Assembly (NCBI GenBank): GCA_964551475.1
Contig: CAZKCI010000136.1
Location: forward strand, 1 to 63,047
Source of the DNA: CAZKCI01 sp964551475
GTDB taxonomy: Bacteria; Auribacterota; Erginobacteria; Erginobacterales; CAZKCI01
Direction: 5' to 3'
Length of the DNA stretch: 63,047 nucleotides
The first letter of the stretch is position 1; each line of letters begins with the position of its first letter. Shown here piece after piece: positions 24,454 through 35,000 of this stretch. The position numbers and the translations under genes were made by a program. The notes under the pieces were generated by a model, which worked only from the letters and a program-made list of their open reading frames with translations, was not told where the DNA came from and ran no database searches.

Positions 24454-27404
24454 ACATTAAGATCGCCAGACTCATCCTCTTCATCGCCGGGGCCTGCTTC
24501 CTCGGCGTGGGCGGCCGCCTGATCTACCTCAAGATCACGGCGACAGCGGAGGCGGATGACGCCGCCTACCGTGCGGGCGAAGACCGCCGGCCGAGGCTCG
24601 CCCGGCGGGAGAAGCAGAACAAACCCGCCGCCCGGAGGCGGGGCGCGGGGGAGACGGGCTCCCCGGCCTCCAGCCCGACGCCGATCGTTTTCGCCATCCT
24701 GACCGAGTCCCTCCCCATGGCGGCGGTGGGCGAGGAGTACCGGGAGGAATTGAAACTCCAGGGCGCAACCCGGGCGGTCGCCTGGCGCCTGGAGAAGGGA
24801 GAGCTCCCCCCCGGCCTCGAACTCACGCCGAAGGGTTTCATCGTGGGAGTGCCCGAGAAGGAGGGCGACTACATCTTCACGGTCGCGGCCACGGAGAATG
24901 GAGACGGGAGAAGAGCGGCGCGGGTCCTGCGCCTTCTCGTCCGCAAGGGGGACGGATCCGACGGCCCCCGCCCTCTCGCCATCCTGACCGCGAACCTTCC
25001 GGAGCCCGTCCTGGGCAAGGACTACCTCCAGACAATCTCGGCCGAGGGGGGGGGAACTCCCTATGGCTGGGAGATCGTCGCCGGTTCCCTTCCCAGCCTG
25101 CTTCTTCTCAACAAGGAGAGCGGGGCCATCTACGGGATCCCCCGGGAGACCGGCGATTTCCGTTTCACGCTGCGCCTCACCGATGCCAATGGCGACTGGG
25201 TGGAGATGAGCTACGGCCTCTCGGTCCGCGAGGAGGGGTTCCAGATCGTGACCGCGGCCCTGCCCCCCGCGGCCCGCGGCCGGCCCTATTCGGTCCGCCT
25301 CACCGCCGCCGGAGGCGCCCTCCCCTATGCCTGGGAACTGGTGGCGGGGATTCTTCCGGAGGGGCTTATCTTCAATCCCGAACGGGGGGAGATAGCGGGA
25401 ACGGCCGAGAAGATCGCCGCCGCCGTCATCTTGATCCGCGTCCGAGACGCGGGCGGGCGGACGGCGGAGAGGGAGTTTTCCCTGCAGGTCCTGGAGCCGA
25501 CCGACGGCTATTTCGACAATCGGTCCGCCGCACGCTTCCGCATCCTCAACACCTCCCTCGCCCCCGCCGTCCGGGGGAGGCCTTACGGCGCCCAGCTCCA
25601 GGCCGCCGACGGCGCGCCGCCCTACGTCTGGACCGTTTCGCAGGGCTCCCTCCCCCCTCAGCTCTTCCTGGACAGCGCGACGGGGGCGATCGGCGGAATC
25701 CCGGAGAAGGAGGGCATCTCCTCCTTCACGGTCCTGGTCAGCGACCGGAACTTCGCCACCGCCCAGTCCTACTTCAGCCTGGTCGTCAATCTCCAGCTCG
25801 TCTACATCACCACCGGCGCGCTGAACCCCGCGATCGCGGGGCAGGAGTATCGGTATCAACTGGAAGCGACCGGAGGGACGCCGCCCTACGTGTGGACGCT
25901 CGTCTCCGGCTCCCTCCCCCCCGACCTCTCCCTGAACAACTCCTCGGGCGCCATCTCCGGGCGGATCGCCGACTCCTTCATCGGCCAGGGGACGCAGGAG
26001 TTCGTCTTCCGGGTCAAGGCCAACGACCCGGAGGGCAACGACGACACCGTCGAGCTCCGCCTGGAGGTCCGCGAGTCCCTGGAGCCCACGCCGAGCCCTT
26101 CGCCGATCTTGGCCGGGCCCAGCCCCTCGCCCACGGTCAACCCCGGCGATCAGCTCTCCATCGACACCACCTCCCTCCCCGACGGGACCGTGGGCAACGT
26201 TTACTCCGCCTCCCTCTCCGCCCGGGGCGGAACCGCCCCCTACTCCTGGTCCGCAACCGGTCTCCCCTCCGGTCTCTCCCTCTCCTCCTCCGGTTCCATC
26301 TCCGGAACCCCCTCGGCAGTCGGAACCTTCGCCGTCACGGTCTCGGTCTCCGACGCGGCGGGGGCGAGCGCTCAAGCCGAACTTCCCCTGTCTATTCTCG
26401 CGGCTTACAGCGAGACGGTGAGCGACCTGATCGCCGCCCCCGGCGACGGGAAGGCGGGACTGGCCTGGAAAAACCCCGAGAGCTCCAACTTCTCCAGCGT
26501 CAAGGTCATCCGCAAGACAGGCGAGACCCCCCCCAACGATCCTTCCGACGGGACGCTGGTCTACCAGGGCCAGGAAACTGACCTCCTGGACACGGACCTA
26601 GCCAACGGGACAACCTATTCCTACGCCGTCATCGCCTACGACCAGCAGGGCCGTCCCGGGAAAATCTACGCGGGAACGGTGATCTCGGTCGAACCCGCCG
26701 CCGTGAGCCTTTTCGGTGAGAGCGATCCCTTCGCCGACGACGTCGTCTCCTTCTCCCCCCTGGCCTCGGGAGGCTTCGGGGCCAATCAGATGCCGGAGAT
26801 CGCGCTCGGCGCGCCCCGGGGCGAGGGGTCGTATCAGGGGAGCCTGGACGTGGTCTCGCTCCACGCCCGGCCGTACGACGGCTCCGGACCGGGCGGCGGC
26901 AACATCGTCCTCCGTTTCAAGGACAACATCGTGGTCAATGGGGATGGGAAGGATTTCACCGTCTTCGAGAACGCCTTCTACATCGGGGGGAGCCAGGAGC
27001 GGCGCTGGATGGAGCCGGCGGTCGTTTCCGTGAGCCAGGACGGAAACACTTTCTACACCTTCCCCTACGATTATGTCCCCCATTTCAACGGCGACGGTTC
27101 GATCAATTTCTATAATCCCTACTCGTACTTCCGGGGCTTCGCCGGTGTCAGCCCCGTCTTCAGCAACGCCGGTTCCCCCGATCCCCGCAGCCCCTCCGTC
27201 TCCGGCGGGGACTCCTTCGATCTCTCCGACATCACCGCGAATAGCCTCTCCTGGATACAGTTCGTCAAGATCACCGCGGTCGGCGACAATTGGCTGGTCG
27301 ACCCTGACGGCGACCGCGTTCGCCACACGCCGGACCTGGGCTCGCTGTCCGGCGCCGGATCGTCCGGCTTCGACCTCGACGCCGTCTGCGCGATCAACTA
27401 TTAA
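24450..27404 (+). CDS. Riboswitch-controlled surface protein, six Ig-like domains
   Basis: 984 residues, GTG start overlapping the previous stop (GTGA), so translation is coupled. A signal-anchor (IARLILFIAGACFLGVGGRL) leads to a charged linker. Six putative Ig (He_PIG) domains follow, each with a variant of TPPYVWTL.SGSLPPDLSL and SGAISG.P. A fibronectin-like domain (about 660-750) comes next. The last 225 residues form a distinct domain with GFGANQMPEIALGAPRG, IVLRFKDNIVVNGDGKDFTV, FENAFY and SVSQDGNTFYTFPYDY. I recall this C-terminal domain in surface proteins near cobalamin uptake genes, but cannot confirm it here. A role in binding B12 or a corrinoid at the surface is inferred. Confidence 0.75.
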   Translation: MNIKIARLILFIAGACFLGVGGRLIYLKITATAEADDAAYRAGEDRRPRLARREKQNKPAARRRGAGETGSPASSPTPIVFAILTESLPMAAVGEEYREELKLQGATRAVAWRLEKGELPPGLELTPKGFIVGVPEKEGDYIFTVAATENGDGRRAARVLRLLVRKGDGSDGPRPLAILTANLPEPVLGKDYLQTISAEGGGTPYGWEIVAGSLPSLLLLNKESGAIYGIPRETGDFRFTLRLTDANGDWVEMSYGLSVREEGFQIVTAALPPAARGRPYSVRLTAAGGALPYAWELVAGILPEGLIFNPERGEIAGTAEKIAAAVILIRVRDAGGRTAEREFSLQVLEPTDGYFDNRSAARFRILNTSLAPAVRGRPYGAQLQAADGAPPYVWTVSQGSLPPQLFLDSATGAIGGIPEKEGISSFTVLVSDRNFATAQSYFSLVVNLQLVYITTGALNPAIAGQEYRYQLEATGGTPPYVWTLVSGSLPPDLSLNNSSGAISGRIADSFIGQGTQEFVFRVKANDPEGNDDTVELRLEVRESLEPTPSPSPILAGPSPSPTVNPGDQLSIDTTSLPDGTVGNVYSASLSARGGTAPYSWSATGLPSGLSLSSSGSISGTPSAVGTFAVTVSVSDAAGASAQAELPLSILAAYSETVSDLIAAPGDGKAGLAWKNPESSNFSSVKVIRKTGETPPNDPSDGTLVYQGQETDLLDTDLANGTTYSYAVIAYDQQGRPGKIYAGTVISVEPAAVSLFGESDPFADDVVSFSPLASGGFGANQMPEIALGAPRGEGSYQGSLDVVSLHARPYDGSGPGGGNIVLRFKDNIVVNGDGKDFTVFENAFYIGGSQERRWMEPAVVSVSQDGNTFYTFPYDYVPHFNGDGSINFYNPYSYFRGFAGVSPVFSNAGSPDPRSPSVSGGDSFDLSDITANSLSWIQFVKITAVGDNWLVDPDGDRVRHTPDLGSLSGAGSSGFDLDAVCAINY

Positions 27405-27464
27405 TCGAGAAGTCCGGTCTTGCGCAAAGACGCGAGGCAGTCAGTGCAAGCACTGCCTGCTTTT

Positions 27465-27527
27465 GTGGGAGGGGCATTCTTGCCCCGATCCAAGCCTGTT
27501 CGGATCGCGGCGAGACGCCGCTCCCAC
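27465..27527. repeat. GTGGGAG palindromic repeat (copy 1)
   Basis: A 63-bp imperfect palindrome starting GTGGGAGGGGC and ending GCCGCTCCCAC, with two GATC-centred inner elements and a short variable middle. It belongs to a family found at least ten times to the right of here. No gene lies in 27405-27602. Confidence 0.75.
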
Positions 27528-27602
27528 AGAACCAATGGCCGGCCACGGTTCACGGCTTACTTCGGGGTTGTTTGAGAGGGGATTATCGATTATTTTCCTC
27601 TC

Positions 27603-29672
27603 ATGGCCTCCGCGGCGATCAAGGCGCTGGAAATCCTCGTCCTGCTTTTTCTCCCCGGCGCCTGCGTCGTCGCCGCCGCGCTCGCCCGGAAAAAGATTTC
27701 CTGCCTGGAAGGCCGCTCGGAGTTCCTTTTCCTCTCGGTCGCGATCAGCTTCGCCGCTTCGTCCGTCGTCGGCCTCATCCTCGCCTACCTGGGCCTCTTC
27801 TCCCTTCCCGGCCTCTGCCTGATCCTGGCGGTGATGAGCCTTCTCCCCTTCTTCCTCGCCCGCGCGGCGCCGCCAGGGGCCTTCATCCTCCTCCGGAGGG
27901 GGAAGAGCGCCGCTCTCCCTCTCCTCCTCGTCCTGATCCTCGCCGGGATCCTCTTCTTCCGGCCGGTCGAATACATCTTCGGCGGCTGGGACCCGGGCGT
28001 ATACGTCAACACCGCCGTCCACCTGGCCCGAACCGGCTCCCTGACTGTCGCCGATCCCTGGGCCGCGGTAAGGACGCCGGATGATCGACTCGCGATTTCC
28101 CATCAGCACAAATATGGATTTCTGGAAAGATACCCCGGTTTTCGCTACGGCCCGCCGGGCTCGCGCATCCTGATCCCGCAGTTCTATCACCTCTGGACTG
28201 TCTGGCTGGCCTGCGCCTACGGCCTCCTCGGCCTCCACGGGATGTTCTATCTCACACCCTTCCTCGGTCTCCTCTCCCTGCTCGCGATCTACCTTTTCGG
28301 CAGGGAGCTCTGGGACAAGTCCAGCGCACTCCTCGCCGTCCTTCTCCTCTCGCTCAACATCGCTGAGATCTGGCAGGCCCGCTTCCCCACTTCCGAGATC
28401 CTCGCCCAGTTCCTGGTTTTCTCCGGCGTCTTCTCCTTCGCCCGCTATCTCCGCTTGCAGGAGAAGTTCTGGGCCTGGACCTCCGGCCTGATCCTGGGCG
28501 TCTTCCTCCTCTCCCAGATCAGCTCGGCCCTGATCCTCGTTCCCCTGGCCGTCTTTTTCTACTGCCGCTGGTTTCTCTCGTTCCGGAACTCCGACCTGGC
28601 CTTCTCATGGCCGTTTTCTCTTCTCCTTCTCCTTTCCCTCGGCCACCATCTCTTCCTCGGGAAAACCTACGCCGCCTCGATCCTTCCCCCGTGGATCAGG
28701 GACAATCCCTCTCTCCTTTCCTTCCCCATCGTCGCCATGATCGCCCTGGCCGGGGCGCGGCTTCTTCCCCTTGCTCTCCGGCAACGGCTGGCTCAATCCG
28801 CGAAAGGGAAGCCAGCCCGGATCGCGGCTGCGGTCGCCCTCGCCGTCCTTCTCTGGTTCGCTTATTTCGTCCGCCCCTACCTCGACCCGGCCAACCAGGA
28901 CGCGGCCAACCTCGTCGAGTTCGGCTGGCTCGTCTCTCCCTGGGGACTCGCCCTGGCCTCGCTCGCGCTCCTCCGCGAAACTTATCGGGACCGAAGATCC
29001 GCGGCCGGTTTCTTCCTCCTCCTTGTCATCTGCTTCGCCGGAAACTTTCTCTGGCGACAGCTCGTCCACCAGCACTATCTGTGGGCGGCGCGGCGCTTCT
29101 CGGTCATCGCGGTCCCCGGGGCGGTCCTCCTCGCCTCCCGCCTGCTCACGGACTTCCCGCGCGGGCGAGCGGCCATCTGGCGCATCGTCTCTCCCGTGGC
29201 TGTCGTTCTCCTCGTCTTCTCCACCGCGCGCATGAGCCAGGTCATCTGGCGGCACGACGAGTATCGCGGAGCGCTTGATTTCTGCGACCGGCTTTCCGGC
29301 CGCATGGGGGAGGGCGCGGTGGTCGTGGTCTGGAGCGACGCCTTCACGGACAAACTGCCGACGCCCCTCGATCTGGCCTATCGGCACCAGGTCGTTCCGC
29401 TCTATCGTTTCGATCCGGATTCTCCCCCCTGGCCGCTCACGCCGACGGGGATAGAGTCCCGATCGACGCTGTCGGACTATTATCTTTTGACCGACCGGCA
29501 GCCGCCCGCCGCGCCGGGGATCCGATTCGATCTCGAGGGAGAATATCCATACCACAGCGGCCTCTTGGAGCGACGCATCGACCGCCTGCCGCAGGTGATC
29601 GACCAAGACGCCCCGGACGGAAACTTCACGGTCCGCCTCTACCGCGTCTCCCCCGATCGCCCGGCAAAATAG
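27603..29672 (+). CDS. GT-C type membrane glycosyltransferase
   Basis: 689 residues with about 12-14 membrane helices in the first 560, and a soluble C-terminus. GGWDPGVYVNTAVHLARTGS (about 126-145) is typical of the first periplasmic loop of GT-C enzymes, where an acidic residue is catalytic. RFPTSEILAQFL and LVHQHYLWAARRFSVI are further conserved-type loops. Enzymes of this group move sugars from polyprenyl phosphates to lipids or proteins. It may modify the surface proteins encoded just upstream, but it is 198 bases away and not under the same visible control. Confidence 0.65.
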   Translation: MASAAIKALEILVLLFLPGACVVAAALARKKISCLEGRSEFLFLSVAISFAASSVVGLILAYLGLFSLPGLCLILAVMSLLPFFLARAAPPGAFILLRRGKSAALPLLLVLILAGILFFRPVEYIFGGWDPGVYVNTAVHLARTGSLTVADPWAAVRTPDDRLAISHQHKYGFLERYPGFRYGPPGSRILIPQFYHLWTVWLACAYGLLGLHGMFYLTPFLGLLSLLAIYLFGRELWDKSSALLAVLLLSLNIAEIWQARFPTSEILAQFLVFSGVFSFARYLRLQEKFWAWTSGLILGVFLLSQISSALILVPLAVFFYCRWFLSFRNSDLAFSWPFSLLLLLSLGHHLFLGKTYAASILPPWIRDNPSLLSFPIVAMIALAGARLLPLALRQRLAQSAKGKPARIAAAVALAVLLWFAYFVRPYLDPANQDAANLVEFGWLVSPWGLALASLALLRETYRDRRSAAGFFLLLVICFAGNFLWRQLVHQHYLWAARRFSVIAVPGAVLLASRLLTDFPRGRAAIWRIVSPVAVVLLVFSTARMSQVIWRHDEYRGALDFCDRLSGRMGEGAVVVVWSDAFTDKLPTPLDLAYRHQVVPLYRFDPDSPPWPLTPTGIESRSTLSDYYLLTDRQPPAAPGIRFDLEGEYPYHSGLLERRIDRLPQVIDQDAPDGNFTVRLYRVSPDRPAK

Positions 29673-29701
29673 CATCGCCGCGCGCGGGCGCAAGCCAGCC
29701 C

Positions 29702-29764
29702 GTGGGAGCGACATTCTTGTCGCGATTCGAGCCGCACCGGATCGGGGCGAGACGCCCCTCCCAC
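29702..29764. repeat. GTGGGAG palindromic repeat (copy 2)
   Basis: 63 bp. The left arm has GCGACATTCTTGTCGC, the right arm GGGGCGAGACGCCCC; each arm is itself a small hairpin and the GTGGGAG/CTCCCAC ends pair. Confidence 0.75.
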
Positions 29765-29859
29765 ACTAGTTGAAAGCCGCGATTCTCATCCCCTTGCTTT
29801 TCTCCGCCTCAACCGATATAGTGCACTTTCGACCATAACCATCGCTAAGGAGGATCACG

Positions 29860-30372
29860 ATGAGACCGTTCCGTTGCCAGATCTGCGGGGAGACCTACCT
29901 CGGCTTCTTCCCGCCCGACCGCTGCCCCTTCTGCGGGGTTCCCGGCAACTACCTTCTCTCCGCCCCCGAATACATCGAATACGGGGTGGTGGAGCTCTCC
30001 GAACAGTCCAAGGACTTCTGCAGACAAGCGATGGAGACCGAGACCAGCAACGTCGCCTACTACTTCGCCGTGGCCGCCGCCGCCTCGAACCAGGTGGTGG
30101 GGGCGATCTTCAAGAGGATCGCCAAGCAGGAGTCCGAGCACCTCTCGCTTATCGTCAAGATGTGCGGCCTGGAGAAGCCCCCCCTGCCCGAGGAAAAAGC
30201 CCTGGAGTCGGACGCCGAGAACATGGCCGCCGGCCATGCGCGGGAAGACCGGGCGATCCAGCTCTACACCGGCTTCGCCCAGGTTGCTCCGGAGGGACGG
30301 ATGAAGGAGGTCTTCCGGGCCCTGGCTGACATCGAGATGGAGCATTACAAGCTTTTCAACCTGTATCGTTAA
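29860..30372 (+). CDS. Rubredoxin-like/ferritin-like protein (reverse rubrerythrin type)
   Basis: 170 residues, AAGGAGG before the ATG. N-terminal zinc or iron ribbon CQICG (Cys6, Cys9) and CPFCG (Cys22, Cys25). A four-helix ferritin-like domain follows, with carboxylates in ETETSNVAYYF, KQESEHL, REDRAIQLY and IEMEHYKLF, the expected ExxH pattern of a di-iron site. The rubredoxin part comes first, which is the reverse of classic rubrerythrin. Such proteins reduce peroxide in anaerobes. A terminator follows at 30521, so it is likely a single-gene unit. Confidence 0.85.
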   Translation: MRPFRCQICGETYLGFFPPDRCPFCGVPGNYLLSAPEYIEYGVVELSEQSKDFCRQAMETETSNVAYYFAVAAAASNQVVGAIFKRIAKQESEHLSLIVKMCGLEKPPLPEEKALESDAENMAAGHAREDRAIQLYTGFAQVAPEGRMKEVFRALADIEMEHYKLFNLYR

Positions 30373-30427
30373 ACAACGAGTGGTTTGTAGGCCGCTCCTG
30401 CGAACCGGCGCCCAAGCCCGTCACGCC

Positions 30428-30480
30428 CGTTCACACTTGTCCGCCGCAGCGCGAAGCGCGTAGGCGGAGAACGGGCCTAC
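30428..30480. repeat. Intergenic hairpin repeat
   Basis: Imperfect palindrome: CCCGTTC ... TCCGCC-loop-GGCGGA ... GAACGGG, ending GCCTAC. A related GTAGGCC...GGCCTAC type repeat is seen at 46270-46326. Confidence 0.45.
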
Positions 30481-30520
30481 CTAACGCATCGCTGCAATAG
30501 CACCAGACAAGAATTATCAC

Positions 30521-30563
30521 AAAAATCGCGAGGGCGTCGCCGCCGGGCGTCCGCGCGATTTTT
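30521..30563 (+). terminator. Intrinsic terminator after the rubredoxin/ferritin gene
   Basis: AAAAATCGCG (30521-30530) pairs with CGCGATTTTT (30554-30563), with a GC-rich interior. The A-rich and T-rich arms allow it to act in both directions. Confidence 0.65.
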
Positions 30564-30646
30564 ATTGCCAATCTCGAACATTTCTGGTTCAATCTTGAAT
30601 AGCGCAGGCTATATCTGAACTCCATCCTTATTGAGGAGGGCCGCCC

Positions 30647-31438
30647 ATGAAAGGGAAAAGCAGGTTCGGCCTGGGATGCTTCAAGGACCCCGCCGACCGG
30701 CGGGACATCCCGATGAAGTCCGTCCTTCCCCGCGTCTCCGTGGCGCCCGAGGTCGACTACACCGCCCGGATGAGCCCGGTGCGGGACCAGGGCTCCGAAG
30801 GGACTTGCGTCGCCTTCGCCGCGGCGGTCGGTCTGAAGGAATACCAGGAGAAGAAGGAACGGGGGCGGCTCACCGCTCTCTCTCCGCGCTACCTTTACTT
30901 CCACTGCAAGAAAATCGACGGCATCCCCCACGAAGAAGGCACCTACCCGCGCACCGCCATGAAGGTCCTGGCGAAAACCGGCGTCTGCGGGGAGGAATGC
31001 TGGCCCTATCGTCCATACCAGAAGGACCTGCCCTGCGCGGATGCGGGCAGCCAGGCCGAATCCTTCCGCATCCGTGCGTATGCCCGCCTCTCCGGCATCT
31101 CGGAGATGGAACGCAGCCTCTCCGTGAACGGGCCCTTCCTGGCCGGCGTGGAGGTCTTCCCCTCCTGGTTCGAGACACTGGGGGGAAGAATCCCCCTGCC
31201 CGACAACCAGGCGGTATCCGTCGGCGGCCATGCGATCTGCCTGGTCGGCTACGATCGCGGCGGCCAGATCTTTAAGTTCAAGAACTCCTGGGGGGCGAAT
31301 TGGGGGGATCGTGGCTACGGCTATATCCCCTACGAATACATGCGCCGCTATTGCCTGGACGCCTGGTCGGCGACGGACCTGATCGGGCCGGTGGCCATCC
31401 GGCCCGAACCTTCGCGACGCCGGCGCCGGCGGGGATAA
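30647..31438 (+). CDS. Papain-like (C1A) cysteine peptidase
   Basis: 263 residues, GAGGAGGGCC before the ATG. The catalytic set is complete: oxyanion Gln48 and nucleophile Cys54 in VRDQGSEGTCVAFA, His195 in SVGGHAICLVGYD, and Asn213 in FKNSWGANWGDRGYG. There is no signal peptide, so it may be intracellular or exported by another route. There is also no long propeptide; the first 35 residues (DPADRRDIPM) are typical of bacterial C1 peptidases that occur as bare domains. The C-terminus is Arg-rich. Confidence 0.85.
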   Translation: MKGKSRFGLGCFKDPADRRDIPMKSVLPRVSVAPEVDYTARMSPVRDQGSEGTCVAFAAAVGLKEYQEKKERGRLTALSPRYLYFHCKKIDGIPHEEGTYPRTAMKVLAKTGVCGEECWPYRPYQKDLPCADAGSQAESFRIRAYARLSGISEMERSLSVNGPFLAGVEVFPSWFETLGGRIPLPDNQAVSVGGHAICLVGYDRGGQIFKFKNSWGANWGDRGYGYIPYEYMRRYCLDAWSATDLIGPVAIRPEPSRRRRRRG

Positions 31439-31582
31439 CAATTCCGTCTTGCTCCTCTCTCGTTTCTAAAGTAAAAGTCATGATATGGGAAACCGGCGAC
31501 AGGCGGAAATGGCCTAAAGCTGCGCGCCGGGTCGTTTGCTATTCACCATTCACCATTCACTATTCACCATCGGGAGACTCCC

Positions 31583-32017
31583 ATGCCTGAACACGTCCTG
31601 CGGATCATCGTCGGCGTCATCGGCGCACTGATCATCGCCACCCGCCTCCCCGGCTTTCTTCGCCCGGACAAGGTCCGGCAAATCACGGGATGGATGGCGG
31701 GCCGCAAGCCCGGGTGGATCCGTGCCATCGCCCTGCTGATGGCCCTCTTCGGCCTCTATCTCCTCTACTCCACGCTGGTTCTCATCTTCTCCAAGATACC
31801 TGTCTTCCTGATCGTCTGTTTCACCACCGGCCTGCTCCTGCTCGTCACGGGGGTCTTCTCCGTCCACCCGGTCTGGTTTAAGCAGGTGGCGGACGAGCTG
31901 GTCGTCAAGCGAGGGCTCTTCTTCGTCCGGATGCTCTGTCTCCTCGGCCTGCTCGGCGGCATCTTTGTCCTCTTGAGCGCCATCTTCGGCTATACCTGGG
32001 GCGGCCTTCCACATTGA
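31583..32017 (+). CDS. Small multi-span membrane protein
   Basis: 144 residues with four predicted membrane helices (about 5-22, 45-65, 70-92 and 115-138). The loop LRPDKVRQITGWMAG is basic. The stop overlaps the start of the activase gene (TTGA), so the two may be co-translated. The preceding gap 31439-31582 contains a low-complexity run of ATTCACCATTCACC repeats. No family recognised. Confidence 0.65.
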   Translation: MPEHVLRIIVGVIGALIIATRLPGFLRPDKVRQITGWMAGRKPGWIRAIALLMALFGLYLLYSTLVLIFSKIPVFLIVCFTTGLLLLVTGVFSVHPVWFKQVADELVVKRGLFFVRMLCLLGLLGGIFVLLSAIFGYTWGGLPH

Positions 32018-35000
32018 TTCGGGAGCCGGCCAAGACAGCCCCCCGGCTCTGGCTCGGGATCGACGTCGGGTCGGTCAGCCTGAAGCTTGTCCTCCTGACC
32101 GCGGAGGGGACGCTCACGCATGAGAAGTGCGTCCGCCTCCAGGGACAGCCCCTCCTCACCGCCCGCCGGGAGCTGGGAACGCTGATCGAGGAAAATCCCG
32201 GTCTCGCCCTGGCCGGAGCGGGCCTCACCGGTTCCGGCGGAGCGCTCCTGGCCCGCCTCCTCGGCCTTCCCGCGATCAATGAGATCGTCGCCCTCTCCCG
32301 CGCCTGCGGGCTCCTCTTCCCCTCCGTCCGGACGCTGATCGACATCGGGGGCGAGGATTCCAAGCTCCTCCTCTTCCGGAGCGATCCGGACGGGAACTCC
32401 CCCGACCTCGCCGACTTCGCGATGAACAGCATCTGCGCCGCGGGAACCGGCTCTTTCCTCGACCAGCAGGCCGCCCGCCTGGGTCTGGGCGTGGAGGAGC
32501 TGGGCCGACTCGGCCTCCAGTCCCGCCATCCCCCCCGCGTCGCCGGACGCTGCTCGGTCTTCGCCAAGACCGACATGATCCATCTCCAGCAGGAGGGGGC
32601 AAAGGACTGCGAGATCGTCGCCGGTCTCCTTTTCGCCATGGCCCGGAACTTCAAGTCCACCGTGGCCCGGGGGAAGACGCTCACGCCGCCGATCCTTTTC
32701 ACCGGAGGCGTGGCGGCGAACCAAGGCATGGTCCGGGCCCTGCGCGAAATCCTGGAGGCGGCGGAGGAAGATCTGATCGTCCCCGGCCATTTCGCCTTCT
32801 TCGGCGCGGCGGGCGCGGCCCTCCTCGCCCGGGATGAGAACGGCGGCGCCTTTCGCCTCGATCTCTCCCCGCTGGACAAGTATCTCGCGTCGCCGCCCCG
32901 GGAGGAGACCTCGTTGGCCCGACTCGGCGGAGAGATGCGGGAGAAAACATCCGAAAAACGGGAGCGGCCGTCGTCAACCCTCCGGGAGGGCTATCTGGGG
33001 ATCGACATCGGCTCGATCAGCACCAAGGCGGCGGTGATCGGGCCGGACGGGTCGCTCGCCGCTTCCGTCTACCTGCGCACCGCCGGGCGCCCGCTGCTCG
33101 CCGCCCAGCGGGTGATCGCGGATCTGGGCCGTCAGCTCCCGGCGGGATTCCAAATCCTGGGCGCCGCCTCCACCGGGTCCGGCCGCTATCTGATCGGCGA
33201 CTTCATCGGGGCGGACGAAGTGAAGAACGAGATCTCCGCCCAGGCCCGCGCCGCCGCCGTCATCGATCCCTCGGTCGACACCATCTTCGAGATCGGAGGG
33301 CAGGATTCGAAATACATCCGCCTGGAGGAGGGAGCGGTGGTGGACTTCGAGATGAACAAGGTCTGCGCCGCCGGTACGGGATCGTTCCTGGAGGAGCAGG
33401 CGGAGAAGCTCGCCGTCCGGATCGAGGAGTTCGGCGACACCGCCCTCGCCGCTCCCGCCCCGGTCGCCCTGGGCGAGCGCTGCACCGTCTTCATGGAGTC
33501 GGACCTCCTCCACCACCAGCAGAACGCCGCCCGGCGGGACGACCTGGTCGCGGGTCTCGCCTACTCGATCGCCCTCAACTACCTGAACCGCGTGGTCGGG
33601 CGGAAGAAGGTGGGGAAGAAGATCTTTTTCCAGGGAGCGGTGGCCTTCAACGCCGGCGTGGCCGCCGCCTTCGGGAAGGTGCTCGGCCGGCCCGTCGCCG
33701 TCCCGCCCCATCCCCATCTGACCGGGGCGATCGGGGCGGCGCTCTGGGCGAAAGCGAAACGGGAAAGGGAAGGCTTCGCCACCAGCTGCTTTAAGGGATT
33801 CGCCGCCATCGCCGCCTGCCGCTGGGAGCAGTCCTCCTTCGAATGCACTGCCTGTCCCAACCGCTGCTCCATCAACCGGGTGGTCATCCCGGGAAGCGAG
33901 CCGCTCTGCTACGGGTCCCGCTGCGAGAAGTTCGACGGCAAGTCGTCGGACCGCCCGGCGGAGCGTCCCGATCTCCCCGACCTTTTCGCCGAGAGCGCGC
34001 GCATGTCCGAGGAGTCGATCGTCCGGCCGCAACGCGAGGGAACCGGCCGGAGGATCGGCCTTCCCCGCGCCATCCTCAACCATGAGCTCCTCCCCCTCTG
34101 GGAGACCTTCTTCCGGGCGCTCGGCTGCCGGGTGGTCGTCTCCGACCCGACCGACCCCGCGATCATTGCCGCGGGAGTGAGCGGCGTGACCGCGGAGACC
34201 TGCTATCCGATGAAGCTCGCCCACGGCCACGTCCAGAACCTGCTCGGCAAGGGGATCGACTCGCTTTTTCTCCCCACCCTGATCAACCTGGAGCGGGAAG
34301 CGGACGGCTGGAACGAAAGCTTCAACTGCCCCTATGTCCAGGTCCTCTCCTCCATCATCGCCGCCGCCGTCGATCTCGAAGGGAAAGGGGTGGCGGTTCT
34401 CTCCCCGGTGATCGCCTTCGGCTGGAGGGGGGACCTCCCGGAAAAGTCCCTGCTTCGCGTGGGCCGGGCGCTGGGGATGGGGCGGGCGGAGACAAAGCGC
34501 GCCGCCCGGACCGCCCTCGCCGCGCGGGCGGAGCTCCGTCGCCGCCAGCTCGAGCGGGGGCGCGAGCTCCTCTCCGCCCTCCCCCCGGAAGGTAAAGCGG
34601 CGGTCATCGTCTCCCGCTCCTACAACAGCTACGATCCCGCTCTCAACGTGGGTCTCCCCCGCACCTTGCGCAAGCTCGGGATCCTCGCCATCCCCGTCGA
34701 TTTCCTTCCCCTCGGGGATCTCGACCTTTCCGACGACTGGCCGAACATGTATTGGCGCTCCGGCCAGAAGCTCCTGCAGGCCGCCCGCTTCATCCGGCGG
34801 GACCCTCGTCTCTTCGCGATCTCCCTCTCCAATTTCGGTTGCGGGCCCGATTCCTTCATCCAGCACTACTTCGCCAAGGAGATGGAGGGAAAGCCCTATC
34901 TTCAGATCGAGGTCGACGAGCACAGCGCCGACGTGGGGGCGGTCACCCGCTGCGAGGCCTTCTGGGATTCGGTCTCCCACGCCCGCGTCCTACCGCCGCC

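Noticed and set aside
24435..26375. A 646-residue frame antisense to the Ig-domain gene
   Set aside because: Gly/Asp/Arg-rich composition and no domain; caused by high GC content opposite a real gene with clear domain repeats.
32974..34980. A 668-residue frame antisense to the activase gene
   Set aside because: Opposite strand carries unmistakable activase motifs; the antisense protein has low-complexity composition.
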